DNA of 64,000 bases, taken from contig NZ_KQ434754.1 of assembly GCF_001270745.1 (NCBI RefSeq), forward strand, positions 416,553-480,552. Reading direction: 5' to 3'. Each line of letters opens with the position of its first letter. The first letter of the stretch is position 1. Below the pieces are notes generated by a model that saw only the letters and a list, made by a program, of their open reading frames with translations, ran no database searches and was not told where the DNA came from. A program made the translations under genes and the position numbers. Positions 46,261-54,504 of the stretch are shown here, piece after piece. This DNA comes from Jiangella muralis. GTDB lineage: Bacteria > Actinomycetota > Actinomycetes > Jiangellales > Jiangellaceae.

Positions 46261-46512
46261 TCAGGCCACGTGGGGACGGCGGGCCTTCGCTTCGGCCTGG
46301 CGGCGGAGGGCATCGCCGAGCACGTCGTCGACGTAGCTCGCCGGCACGCGCCAGGACCCGCGGATCCGGGTCGCTGGAACCTTGCCGTCTTCGATGTCGC
46401 GATACACCGTCATGGCGCTGACATTGAGCGCCACAGCGACTTCACGCACCTTGAGCAGCTTCGGCGATTGGTCATCGGCAGCCTCTGATTCGGTGTCTGG
46501 TTGCTCGTTCAC
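46261..46512 (-). CDS. Excisionase-type HTH regulator heading the conjugation operon
   Basis: 83 residues from a GTG at 46512 with GGAAAGG upstream. LLKVREVAVALNVSAMTVYR followed by IEDGKVPATRIRGSWRVPAS is a MerR/BldC/Xis-type winged HTH with the usual 'Y+.I..G.lpa.r+...wR' pattern. It is first gene of the minus-strand transfer operon and faces repeats GTGAATGTGG in its upstream region, so it is likely an autoregulated transcription factor rather than the excisionase of the element. Another Xis-like gene lies at 59388. Confidence 0.85.
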   Translation of the reverse strand: MNEQPDTESEAADDQSPKLLKVREVAVALNVSAMTVYRDIEDGKVPATRIRGSWRVPASYVDDVLGDALRRQAEAKARRPHVA

Positions 46513-46530
46513 GTGACCTTTCCTTCGTCG

Positions 46531-46647
46531 ACCATTCACCAACATCGTGTGGCCAGCCTCGACCGGGTGGCAATACATAAATGGCGTTGGCCTGCAAAGT
46601 CGGTGAATGTGGGCATTGTGTGGCATCAGAGCGTTCAGTGAATGTGG
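46531..46647. promoter_or_regulatory. Operator-like repeats upstream of the conjugation operon
   Basis: GTGAATGTGG occurs at 46603-46612 and 46638-46647, 35 bp apart, with an inverted partial copy CCATTCACC at 46531-46539. On the minus strand TTGCAG and TATTGC spaced 16 bp could be the promoter between them. The HTH product of the next gene is the natural candidate to bind here. Confidence 0.4.
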
Positions 46648-47498
46648 TAATTCGGCGATGCACGCGACACGCACGCCGTCCATAGGAACGCGAAGGCGGC
46701 CTCCGTCGCCGAGAAGTGCGCTCCTTGAGCTGCGACGGGTGGCGCTCTGAAACCACTCACCGCGTAGGGAACCGGCGCCCGGGCGGCAGGCCTAAAGCGG
46801 CCCAGCCGGGGGCGGGCCCCCCGCTGTTCAGGCCGTGACTACACCTGCTCGTACGGCGTTCAAGCCGCGGGCATGCGCTTCATTGCAGCTCAGGCAGAAC
46901 GGATCAGGTGGGTGGCCGTCCTGGCGACAGCGTGGGCCCGTCAACCGGGGATGAGCGATCGTGTCGCCCTCTTTCCGTCCTTGCTCGCCGTCGCCGCTCG
47001 TAGGTCATCGTTTCGGGCACGGTCACCCAGTCCTTCCATCGGTGCCGACCCAGGCCCTGCACCTGCGCCATCCCACCCGCATCCGATGGCCGCCATTTCT
47101 TCGGCAGCCCGGCGGAGCAGAACAGATCAATATAAGCTCGAAGGAGCAAGGAATCAACACCGTCGCGGCATGAATGTGGATTCCACGTAGGCGCCAGGAC
47201 GTCCACGCGCAATCACGGCAGACGGTGCCCGCGCGTGTGACAGCGGCGTGACCAGTGGTCCGATGGGTCGTCGTGGCACCAGTTCCGGTGCGCAACGGAC
47301 CCCGAGGGAGCACCTGGAGCCGATGGGCGTCCTCAGCCGCCCAGCGAAGCCCCGGACACGACGGAGATCGAGTCCAGATCCACCTGGGCCGATCCGTGCC
47401 CAAGCGCCGACCGACCCCTCCGCGGCGGAGTGGGCACACCGTGCGTCGTCCGCGCTACATGAGACCCTTATACGACCACGAGCAGGGGCGGTGGTCGT
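46648..47498. other. Large non-coding gap between divergent modules
   Basis: About 850 bases. Open frames on both strands are short and Arg/Pro-rich, with no convincing gene. A G/C hairpin (CGGGGG/CCCCCG, near 46806-46823) stands out. The gap separates the transfer operon from the toxin gene and could hold an origin or regulatory RNA. Nothing specific supports either. Confidence 0.4.
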
Positions 47499-48377
47499 GT
47501 GAGTGATCGACCCATCCGGGATGGCGCCGACGGGTTGCGGGGAGCGCAAGGCGACGCGCTGGGCGAGATCGACGGCGTGTTCGAGGTCGTGCGGGGGGAC
47601 GCCGAGAACGTGCGCAGGTTGGTCGAGCAGGCGACCCGTGGGACGTCGGCTGCAGGTACGGCGGCCGAGCTGGACCCGGTGGTGCGCGGGCTGCTCGCCG
47701 ACGTCCGGCGGCTCGGCGACGACGTCGGCTCGATACTGGCGGGTGCCGCTGACGACCTGGATTACGTGGTCCGCGCGCCTGACAGTGAGGCCAAGCCGCC
47801 AGCCGCCGCGACGATGGCCGGCGCGCCAGTGGCCGAGACTTCACCGGGCGCGCCCGGGGCCGTAGCCCTGGACGAGGTGCCCGAGCTGCCCGTCATCAAG
47901 ATCTCCGGGGAAGGGCCGGAGCACGAAGACATCCGGAAGAGTCCACCGCCGAGCACGGTGATCGTCGTTGACGAGGCCGTCGTCTATACGACCGACCATC
48001 TGGGCCGGGTGATCCTGGTGCGCGCGACGCTGGTGAAACGGCCACCGGCTCCTCGGAAGCCATACGCTCAGCGGAAGCTGGCAGGAAAGATCGAGATGGA
48101 CGACGGCGGTCACCTGGTCGCGAGCGTTCTCGGCGGCACTGGTGACGAGGTCAACCTCGTGCCCATGGGGCGGCAGGTGAACCGCAGCCAATACGCCACC
48201 CTGGAAAAGCGGTGGCGCAAGGTGGTCAAGGCAGGCGGGACGGTCGAGGTGGAGATCGTCGTCCGCTACGGCGCCGGCCGCCGCCCGACCTACTTCATCG
48301 TCACGCACGGCCCACCCGGCGAGGAACCGGTCACCGACGTCATCCGGAACCGCCCGACAAAGAGGAGATCGCAGTGA
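47499..48377 (+). CDS. Polymorphic nuclease toxin (DNA/RNA non-specific endonuclease type)
   Basis: 292 residues. The C-terminal 110 residues carry GHLVASVLGGTGDEVNLVPM then VNRSQYATLEKRWRKVV, the H...N arrangement of YeeF/NucA-like bacterial toxin nucleases. The N-terminal 80 residues (GEIDGVFEVVRGDAENVRRL, VEQATRGTSAAG) form helices like WXG/LXG leader regions, followed by an Ala/Pro-rich linker (about 90-150). The immunity gene is immediately downstream with a GTGA overlap. Probably exported by a specialised secretion route against sibling cells. Whether the element's T4SS or an ESX system carries it is unknown. Confidence 0.82.
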   Translation: MSDRPIRDGADGLRGAQGDALGEIDGVFEVVRGDAENVRRLVEQATRGTSAAGTAAELDPVVRGLLADVRRLGDDVGSILAGAADDLDYVVRAPDSEAKPPAAATMAGAPVAETSPGAPGAVALDEVPELPVIKISGEGPEHEDIRKSPPPSTVIVVDEAVVYTTDHLGRVILVRATLVKRPPAPRKPYAQRKLAGKIEMDDGGHLVASVLGGTGDEVNLVPMGRQVNRSQYATLEKRWRKVVKAGGTVEVEIVVRYGAGRRPTYFIVTHGPPGEEPVTDVIRNRPTKRRSQ

Positions 48378-48823
48378 GCCTCCCGGACAAGACCAAGCTC
48401 GACGAGATCGGCGAGGCAATGACAGCCTCCGCGCCGGACGGGTGGCACCTGCTCGTCCTGGAGGCCACCGGCGCCGGCGACATGACCCGCGGAGAGCTGT
48501 TCGCCGTCCTGAACGACGGCGGCCCGCGCACGAGGATCCGCATCGACCCCGACGGCGTCATCGCGCTATCGGAGCTGCGCGAGAGCATGTATGCCGACGG
48601 GATCGGCACCTGGTACAACGCAACATTCCGCCTGCCCACGGGCGGCGAACTCACCGCCGAGTTCGACTATGACAACCCGCCCTACGGCGGCATCGCCACC
48701 GACGACCCAGCCTCCGACGGCGAAGCCGACCCCGGACTCCTGCTCGAAGACCACGAACTGTATCCCCGCGACGAGGACCACCTGCCCGCCTGGCATCCCG
48801 CCCGTAGGGCAACGTCGACCTGA
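48374..48823 (+). CDS. YezG/DUF600-like immunity protein
   Basis: 149 residues from a GTG at 48374 with AAGAGGAG just upstream. LDEIGEAMTASAPDGWHLLV, then GIGTWYNATFRLPTGGELTA and FDYDNPPYGG match the YezG/DUF600 immunity family (GTWY.a.f...G....eFDYdneP). Members neutralise NucA-like toxins such as YeeF. The gene overlaps the toxin by four bases, as expected for a cognate pair. The C-terminus is acidic, fitting an inhibitor of a basic nuclease. Confidence 0.8.
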   Translation: MSLPDKTKLDEIGEAMTASAPDGWHLLVLEATGAGDMTRGELFAVLNDGGPRTRIRIDPDGVIALSELRESMYADGIGTWYNATFRLPTGGELTAEFDYDNPPYGGIATDDPASDGEADPGLLLEDHELYPRDEDHLPAWHPARRATST

Positions 48824-49002
48824 ACGGACGTGCTCTCCGTCAGCCAGCGTGGAGGCCGCCGGAAGGGCCGATGCTGTCGACGACGACGCCCACAGCTGCG
48901 ACCAGCGGTTGGAGTGCCTGAGGTTCTGGAACGGGGCGTCCCATCTGACTTGTTCAGGTGGCGACAGGATTCGCGGTGGTCGGTGGCTCGGTCAGGTAGT
49001 GC

Positions 49003-49257
49003 GTTGTCCTTCAGCAGGTCATCCACGGAGACGCCTGGCAAGGCAACGTCGCCGTCCCAGCCGACGGCTAACCAATCCTCCTGGACCTCGAGACCATCAG
49101 CATCGGCCACCGCGACTGGGACCTCATCCAGATCACCGTCGACCACACCGACTTCGCACGACTCGACACCAACGACTACCGCTCCTTCGTCAACGCATAC
49201 GGCGGCCGCGACGTTGTGGCGGCAGCACCACCAGGCCAAGCAGCGTCCGAAGTGTAG
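49003..49257 (+). pseudogene. Aminoglycoside/other phosphotransferase (APH family) remnant
   Basis: One frame shows IHGDAWQGNVAV (Brenner motif HGDxxxxN) and, after an in-frame TAA, PILLDLETISIGHRDWDLI with the DxE metal motif, then FVNAYGG and a stop at 49257. Only about 85 codons of the C-terminal half are left. The N-terminal lobe is gone, with a stop immediately upstream. This is a broken cargo gene. The substrate of the ancestor cannot be told. Confidence 0.7.
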
Positions 49258-49613
49258 TGCTGCCGAAGGAGGAGTAGGTCTCGTTGTCCGGCCCGGCACG
49301 ACAACGTCGGCCCTGCGCGCCAACGGCGAGTTGCTTGGCGACGTAGTCGCGATTCCGTGGGCGAGGAGTTGGCGGGGTCCACACGGGACAGCCGCAGGCT
49401 AGCGTCCCAGGCGTCCGGGGCCGGGGACCCGTGCCAGGTCGGACAGAGACGCCGGTGAAGGCGAGATGGGTGCAGACCTTGTCGTAGCGAAGTCTGTCGC
49501 CAGCGCACATGACGGGGTCGATGGCCATGACCCCGAATACAGCGATGCGCTGGCTTGTCACGGAGCGGCTCGCGTCGGGCACGCTAGTCCGCGGGTCCGA
49601 CACCTGTGGCCGT
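49258..49613. other. Gap after the decayed phosphotransferase
   Basis: About 355 bases. Minus frame 49190-49603 is open with a DRLRYDKV segment that hints at a transposase, but I cannot match it to a family. I see no intact gene. The whole 48824-49613 stretch looks like decayed cargo. Confidence 0.35.
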
Positions 49614-50717
49614 TCAGGCTGTGGCCGGCAGGTCGCGCCACGGCTGCGCCGCGAGTAGTCGGATCACCTGCTCGGACTCAGTGAGCAGGGCGGCCATCTG
49701 TCGGTAGCGGGTCGTGAACTGTGCTGGGTCGTGGTCGTTCGCCGTCCTTCGCCAAGTTCCGAGGGCGTCATTGATGTCCCGGGTCACCGTAGGAGACACC
49801 CCACGCAGGTAGAGCCGGGCGAGTTCGTCCTCGAAGTCGTGCCACTTTGCGTAGAGCGCCAGATGCGACTCTTCGGCGAGCCGGGCTACGTCGTCGGGAC
49901 CGGGGCGGAGCCCGAGCGTGATGAGCTTCCGTTCGTGGACGGTCAATTCCTCGGGCCTCACTGACGCACTGTTGGCTGCGCATTGCATTTCAGCCAGTTC
50001 AATGGCCAGGTCGAGTCGGTCATCCATGCGGGCGACCTCGACGAGATCGATGACAGGGATGGCGATCTCCTGGACTGCCGCCACTGCCGCTGGCCGTACG
50101 GCGAGCGAGAGTGTTCCCTCCGCCTCGTACGCGTTGAGGTAGCGGACTACATCTAATCCGGCCGCTTCTAGTTGAGGGGCTGTTAGGCGTGAGGCCTCGG
50201 CCAGGTTCTCGTCGCGGTACCCGGCTTCGATGCGGAGATCGGGCCGGAGTCTTATTCGATAGAGGTAGAACTGCGCAGCGTGATCGGCTTGGTCATGCAT
50301 CCGCCGAAGCATGTTCTCGATGGCAGCCTCGTAGGTGCCGAGATGGAGGGCGCTGATCGTCGCTTGTTCCAGTGCATGTTCTCTGCCGAGACGGAGCCTC
50401 TTCGCAGCGTCTCCCGACTGGGCGATGGCGTGCTCGGCGAAGCCCCGTGACGGCCAGTCCGGCCAGGTGCTGGTGTGGTACCACGCCAGTTGCGGCACCA
50501 TCTCGTCGCCGAGCGCCGGGTCCTTCTCATCGCGGATCGCGATGACGGCCCTCCCGAAGTGGATGTCGGCGCCGCAGTGCTGACAGTCCATGTGCGCATG
50601 GTTGATCTCGTCGGCATAAGCCCGGGCTCTGAGCGGCGAGGACCGACCGCAGTCGCACCTCATTCGGTAGTCGTAGTCAAAGCCGTCGCGCCGCTCGACG
50701 AGCTGGATCTGCTGCAC
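49614..50717 (-). CDS. Hypothetical protein with N-terminal Cys ribbon
   Basis: 367 residues, starting MQQIQLVERRDGFDYDYRMR. CDCGRSSPLRARAYADEI with CQHCGADIHFG (residues about 22-50) should bind zinc. The remainder is helical without known motif (VRYLNAYEAEGTLSLAVRPA, RLAEESHLALYAKWHDFEDE). It stands alone on the minus strand. No family recognised. Confidence 0.6.
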   Translation of the reverse strand: MQQIQLVERRDGFDYDYRMRCDCGRSSPLRARAYADEINHAHMDCQHCGADIHFGRAVIAIRDEKDPALGDEMVPQLAWYHTSTWPDWPSRGFAEHAIAQSGDAAKRLRLGREHALEQATISALHLGTYEAAIENMLRRMHDQADHAAQFYLYRIRLRPDLRIEAGYRDENLAEASRLTAPQLEAAGLDVVRYLNAYEAEGTLSLAVRPAAVAAVQEIAIPVIDLVEVARMDDRLDLAIELAEMQCAANSASVRPEELTVHERKLITLGLRPGPDDVARLAEESHLALYAKWHDFEDELARLYLRGVSPTVTRDINDALGTWRRTANDHDPAQFTTRYRQMAALLTESEQVIRLLAAQPWRDLPATA

Positions 50718-50909
50718 GCCGACAGCGTAGGCCGTTGGCCCGCCAGATCCGGGCGTTCGGATCGGCCGTCCCGGCCACCCGACTCATACGGGCTTCTAGC
50801 TCTTGGGCCGTCACAAGGAATGTACGGACCGCTCGGGCGTTCACGCTCCTGCCGTACGCTGAGGACACCGAGATGCTGGCGCACGACGCGAAGTAGTCAC
50901 CTCAGCGCG

Positions 50910-51122
50910 GTGATCCGTAGCGCCGCCGCGGCGACCGAGGAGGTCATCCAACTGAATGACCACGGCGAGCGCCTGACTGCGATCATGCTGACTGAGCGTG
51001 ATGCCGTTCTCGATGGGCTCTTGGCAGTCGAGGAGTTTGAGGCCGAGAACGGGCCGATCCCAGCTAGCGAGGCGCGCAAAGCCCACGACGTGCTGACCCG
51101 CGAGGGCGTCATCACCGATTGA
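50910..51122 (+). CDS. Phd/YefM-like antitoxin, start lost or shifted
   Basis: From the GTG at 50910, 70 residues: EEVIQLNDHGERLTAIMLTE resembles the second strand of Phd/YefM antitoxins (VvItr.GrpvAVLv), followed by a C-terminal helix. Upstream, the reading MLAHDA in another frame, then SSHLSAVIRSA in this one, would give the classical EARSHLSALV start, so one frameshift near 50890-50896 seems to separate the start from the body. No toxin gene follows (51123-51430). Probably an orphan, possibly broken. Confidence 0.45.
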   Translation: MIRSAAAATEEVIQLNDHGERLTAIMLTERDAVLDGLLAVEEFEAENGPIPASEARKAHDVLTREGVITD

Positions 51123-51430
51123 AGAGAGCATCGCCTCGCGCCGCCGAGTGTTGGCGGCGGAGGCTGGCCGCGCGCCGTATGGCGAAGCAACGCTCCGTGC
51201 CACGAGAACCGGCCCGCCGGTCGCCCGGGGACGACTTCGGCGGACGTATGGCGCGGCGCACCGCAACCCAGCTCCGCTTGGCGCTTGCGACCGGGTCAAA
51301 GCGAGCGCGGCCGGGGTCGCGAGGATTTGGGTTGGTTGAGGGCCGTCGGCCGTCGACGGGTGGCCGCCTCATTGGAGCGGTTGCACTCGGATCATGGGCC
51401 TGCCGCAGGCCGATCGGAGAGGATGAATCC
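51123..51430. other. Gap between antitoxin-like gene and 51431
   Basis: About 310 bases. The longer frame of the downstream gene runs through it but is Arg/Ala-rich with no ribosome site. No RelE, Doc or PIN toxin is recognisable in any frame. Confidence 0.4.
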
Positions 51431-52351
51431 GTGAAACCGGGCGAGGAGTGGATCTATCGGCTTCGGGACGACGCTCCATCGGAGCAGGTGCGGATCATCG
51501 CGGTGGTGCCGACGAAGAAGAGCGCACGATACGAGGTCGAGTTCCTCAACGAGCCGAAGGCGGGCCAGCGGGAGAGCGTGTCTGCGAATCGGCTGCGCGG
51601 GCCGTGGTCGACGGTGGAGCAGTACGACGCGTTGATGGCCAACTGGGCCTGCCTCGCCGAATCGGCACTCACCGATACGGAGGAGACTGCGGTCATGCGC
51701 GTGTTCTCCCTGCTGATCTCCGACGAAGTGGCCGAATCGTCCTGGAACCAGGTGCGGTGGGCAACCGAGGTGTACCAATCCGCCGCGCTGGAACCGCTCA
51801 TCGGCGTGCCCGTGACGGCCATTGCGGAGAGCGTCGCGTCGTTCAACCACCATGGCACGTTGATGCTCTCCCCCGAGGGCACGCTGCTGGTCGCGGAGTA
51901 CGCCTGCCGGGTCACGCCGATGCCCGTGCTCGACTGGGTGGCTGAGGATGAGGCCAAGTGCCGACAGCGCTGCAAACAGGGCCGGATCTACACCGGCCAC
52001 CTCGACAAGCAGGAGCACACCTCGTCACCGGAGTGGGAGTACGACTGGTATCGCAAGCACGATCGCCCGGTCCATGAGCTGCTCCGTCAGTGGTGTGGAC
52101 ACCGTGCCATCACCATGCACGAACGTCTCGCTGCCGCAGAAGCCGAGGCACATCGACTCGACGTGTTGGTGACGAACCTGATCGACTCCCTGCGTAACCA
52201 CAACGCGTCGGCGTTCGCGGACATGTTCGAGCGGAGGTACGAGGAGGAACGGATCATCCCGGACAACGTGCGCCCGGTCGTGGACCGACCATTGAAGCCC
52301 TCGGAGATCCCGGTGAGATACGAACGGGCGCCACGACGCTGGGGCCACTAG
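51431..52351 (+). CDS. Hypothetical protein
   Basis: 306 residues from a GTG with GGAGAGGA upstream. The start KPGEEWIYRLRDDAPSEQVR and VRIIAVVPTKKSARYEVEF is an SH3-like or Tudor-like beta-barrel pattern. The middle (NWACLAESALTDTEETAVMR) and end (HERLAAAEAEAHRLDVLVTN) are helical, the last a likely coiled coil. No family identified. It is convergent with the 52394 gene. Confidence 0.6.
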   Translation: MKPGEEWIYRLRDDAPSEQVRIIAVVPTKKSARYEVEFLNEPKAGQRESVSANRLRGPWSTVEQYDALMANWACLAESALTDTEETAVMRVFSLLISDEVAESSWNQVRWATEVYQSAALEPLIGVPVTAIAESVASFNHHGTLMLSPEGTLLVAEYACRVTPMPVLDWVAEDEAKCRQRCKQGRIYTGHLDKQEHTSSPEWEYDWYRKHDRPVHELLRQWCGHRAITMHERLAAAEAEAHRLDVLVTNLIDSLRNHNASAFADMFERRYEEERIIPDNVRPVVDRPLKPSEIPVRYERAPRRWGH

Positions 52352-52393
52352 CTGCTGGCTGAGCGTGCCGGGGCCGCGGCTGGTGTGCTGGGG

Positions 52394-53842
52394 CTAAGGG
52401 CCGTAAGGATTGAGGCGGCCCATGAACGGGCCGAGGTCGCTGGCCGAAGGTGCCGGCACCGGAGGTGCACCGATCGCCTTGGTCGACGGGTCGATGCTGT
52501 CGGCATGGTCCAGGATCTGCTCCGCCCAACCCGCTGCCTGCTCTCGAGCGTCGACGTCCAGGCTCTGGCTTCGATCCCTGATCGCGGCCGCATACCCGCG
52601 CAGAAGCTCGGCTTCGCGCCACTGCTGGGCTTGTTCCTTCATCGCCGACATCTGAAAGGCCCGGGCGTGGGCCACCACGGCACGCTCCCGCGCCTTCTCC
52701 CACTCAGCCTTCCGCTGCTCCTGTTGGCGGGCCTCAGCGGCCCGCTGCTCGACCAGCCGGCCGTAGCGCAACGTCATTTCCTCCAGCATCTGCGCCAGGT
52801 CCTCTTCCAGGCGGTGATCATCGGAGTCCGTCCACGAGCTGGCCCAGAATCTCCCGCCCTCACCATCAAGGTGGATACCAAGGTGCTCGTCGGGGACCGT
52901 GTCTTGATCGGCAAACGCGTGTCCTCGGGCGGCACGCTTGAGCTCGCGGGGAGTCGGCGTGTGCGGCACATCCAGCGTGCCCTGGGTGAACCAGAGACTG
53001 AACGTGTCCTTGCCGATCGTGAACCTCACCTCGTCGCGCCGCGGCCCGCTACCGGTGTAGCCGCGGCGATCAACCGGCTGCGCCCCGGTGGCCGCCTTGA
53101 CCCGCATGCCCCGGTCACGACCGGCCGTCACGAGAGCCTCGACCAGCCGCAGTGCTCGAGCACGCGCCTTGCCGTCCACCGCGAACGTGTCGCTGTCCTG
53201 AAGAGCTTGGACCACATCGCTTGGATCACGAAGCCGCGCCGGCACCTTCAACGGAGCCAAGATCGCCATCCGCCACTCCGGCAACGGCACCAGCGCCACA
53301 CGAGTCGCCCGCTCACCGCGCACGTTCGTCAGCACAATGTGCATGTCCTCCGGGATCCGTCCGTGCCGCTTGGCCGACGCCGCCAGCTGCCGATACCGCG
53401 CCTCCTCGTCGTAGGTCACCCTCAAGCCCTGCGCCCCGCATTCACGCAGCGCCGCCATCATCTGGTCGACCGGGCCTACACGCGCCGGGACCTTCCGCGA
53501 CAGCGGCAATGACGAGGATTCGGCGACAGTCTCCGCGCCCTCACGAGGACCATCCGCTGGGTCGGTGGGGTGGACCGCCCGTTCGGATCGGGGCCGCCTC
53601 GTCGGAGCCGTCGGGGACCTGACGGTGTCGGCGGGAGCATCCTCCAGATACTCATGCCCGGCCGCCGTCACCACCGCCCGCCACGCATCACCTCGACCCT
53701 TGATCGTGATCAAACCCCTACCGGCCAGCGCACGCGCCGCGACCCGATGACCAAACCCCTCATACACACCCGCAGCGCACCCCTCGGCCACCCAGATCAA
53801 CACCTCACGCTGCAACTCACTCAGTGCCCTCGTTGCGGTCAT
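52394..53842 (-). CDS. Hypothetical protein with N-terminal winged-helix-like region and C-terminal coiled coil
   Basis: 482 residues. The first 70 residues (LSELQREVLIWVAEGCAAGV, then HRVAARALAGRGLITIKGRG) look like a winged HTH. A central beta-rich domain contains VRFTIGKDTFSLWFTQGTLD. Residues about 350-450 are a charged helix (YGRLVEQRAAEARQQEQRKA). Proteins of this type occur on actinobacterial plasmids without assigned function. It stands alone. Its promoter would lie in the palindrome-rich gap at 53843-54504. Confidence 0.6.
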   Translation of the reverse strand: MTATRALSELQREVLIWVAEGCAAGVYEGFGHRVAARALAGRGLITIKGRGDAWRAVVTAAGHEYLEDAPADTVRSPTAPTRRPRSERAVHPTDPADGPREGAETVAESSSLPLSRKVPARVGPVDQMMAALRECGAQGLRVTYDEEARYRQLAASAKRHGRIPEDMHIVLTNVRGERATRVALVPLPEWRMAILAPLKVPARLRDPSDVVQALQDSDTFAVDGKARARALRLVEALVTAGRDRGMRVKAATGAQPVDRRGYTGSGPRRDEVRFTIGKDTFSLWFTQGTLDVPHTPTPRELKRAARGHAFADQDTVPDEHLGIHLDGEGGRFWASSWTDSDDHRLEEDLAQMLEEMTLRYGRLVEQRAAEARQQEQRKAEWEKARERAVVAHARAFQMSAMKEQAQQWREAELLRGYAAAIRDRSQSLDVDAREQAAGWAEQILDHADSIDPSTKAIGAPPVPAPSASDLGPFMGRLNPYGP

Positions 53843-54045
53843 GGCCCCAACATTCGCCCACGACCGGCTCGTAGGGAAGGCCCTGTGTCGGGCCCGTGCA
53901 GGCTCCAGCGGTTACACCCGGTGGTCGGCAGACCTTCTTAGCCCAGTTGGTCGGGCCGGTCACCTCATCAGGTAGCTGTCGCGCGTAACGGTCCGCAGAG
54001 AGTCCGCAAGAGGTCCACAAAGTATCAACATCTACCAACAACGAC

Positions 54046-54084
54046 CATCGGCGATTGCGCTGGTCAGAGCCGCAATCGCCGATG
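54046..54084. repeat. Perfect 14-bp inverted repeat, 11-nt loop
   Basis: CATCGGCGATTGCG (54046-54059) and CGCAATCGCCGATG (54071-54084) are exact reverse complements around CTGGTCAGAGC. No T-run follows on either strand, so a plain intrinsic terminator is unlikely. An operator, an ssDNA hairpin or the relic of a small element are alternatives. Confidence 0.7.
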
Positions 54085-54342
54085 ATGTCGCTGGTCGCCG
54101 GGGTAGCTGGATCGCCCCTGTCAAGGCGGAGCATCGCTTGCCGATCTCATCCGCTCTTCGCAACGGGCGCATTCAACCTCCGCGAACGCGCCCCAACGCG
54201 CTGCTGATAGACGGCATCCTCGAACACTCCGACGGCGCGACCAACCTCATCGCCGGCCGCCTGTCCCCACTGCGCGCCGCCGCGAGGCGTCCGCAGTCGC
54301 GACTTCAGGTAGCCAACTCGCGGTCAAAGACGAGCCGTGTGC

Positions 54343-54374
54343 ACGCCAAGCGCCAGACGGTAGATGCTTGGCGT
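54343..54374. repeat. 9-bp inverted repeat upstream of the TIR gene
   Basis: ACGCCAAGC (54343-54351) and GCTTGGCGT (54366-54374) are exact reverse complements separated by 14 bp, about two turns centre to centre. The geometry suits a dimeric regulator binding 130 bp before the TIR gene. Confidence 0.45.
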
Positions 54375-54504
54375 CGCGCGGGTACAGCACTTGGTCCTGT
54401 CGTAAGGACTAGGTCCCTTCGCCGTCGGAGTCCGGGTCGTCGAGGCGAGGCAGCCGTAGGGCGGGCTTCAGCACATCCCGGGCAGTTTTTACTAGAGTGT
54501 CCAT

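Larger units (their letters stand above)
53843..54504. other. Palindrome-rich intergenic region
   Basis: About 660 bases between divergent genes, without a convincing open frame. It holds two strong inverted repeats (listed separately) and lower GC near 54000-54060 and 54370-54500. Near 54490, TACTAG lies about 10 bases before the GTG of the TIR gene, consistent with a near-leaderless start. Confidence 0.45.

Noticed and set aside
49190..49603. Minus-strand transposase-like frame (DRLRYDKV)
   Set aside because: Only a short suggestive stretch. No DDE residues or inverted repeats found.
51123..51430. RelE/Doc toxin partner for the YefM-like gene
   Set aside because: No frame shows the expected fold or catalytic residues.
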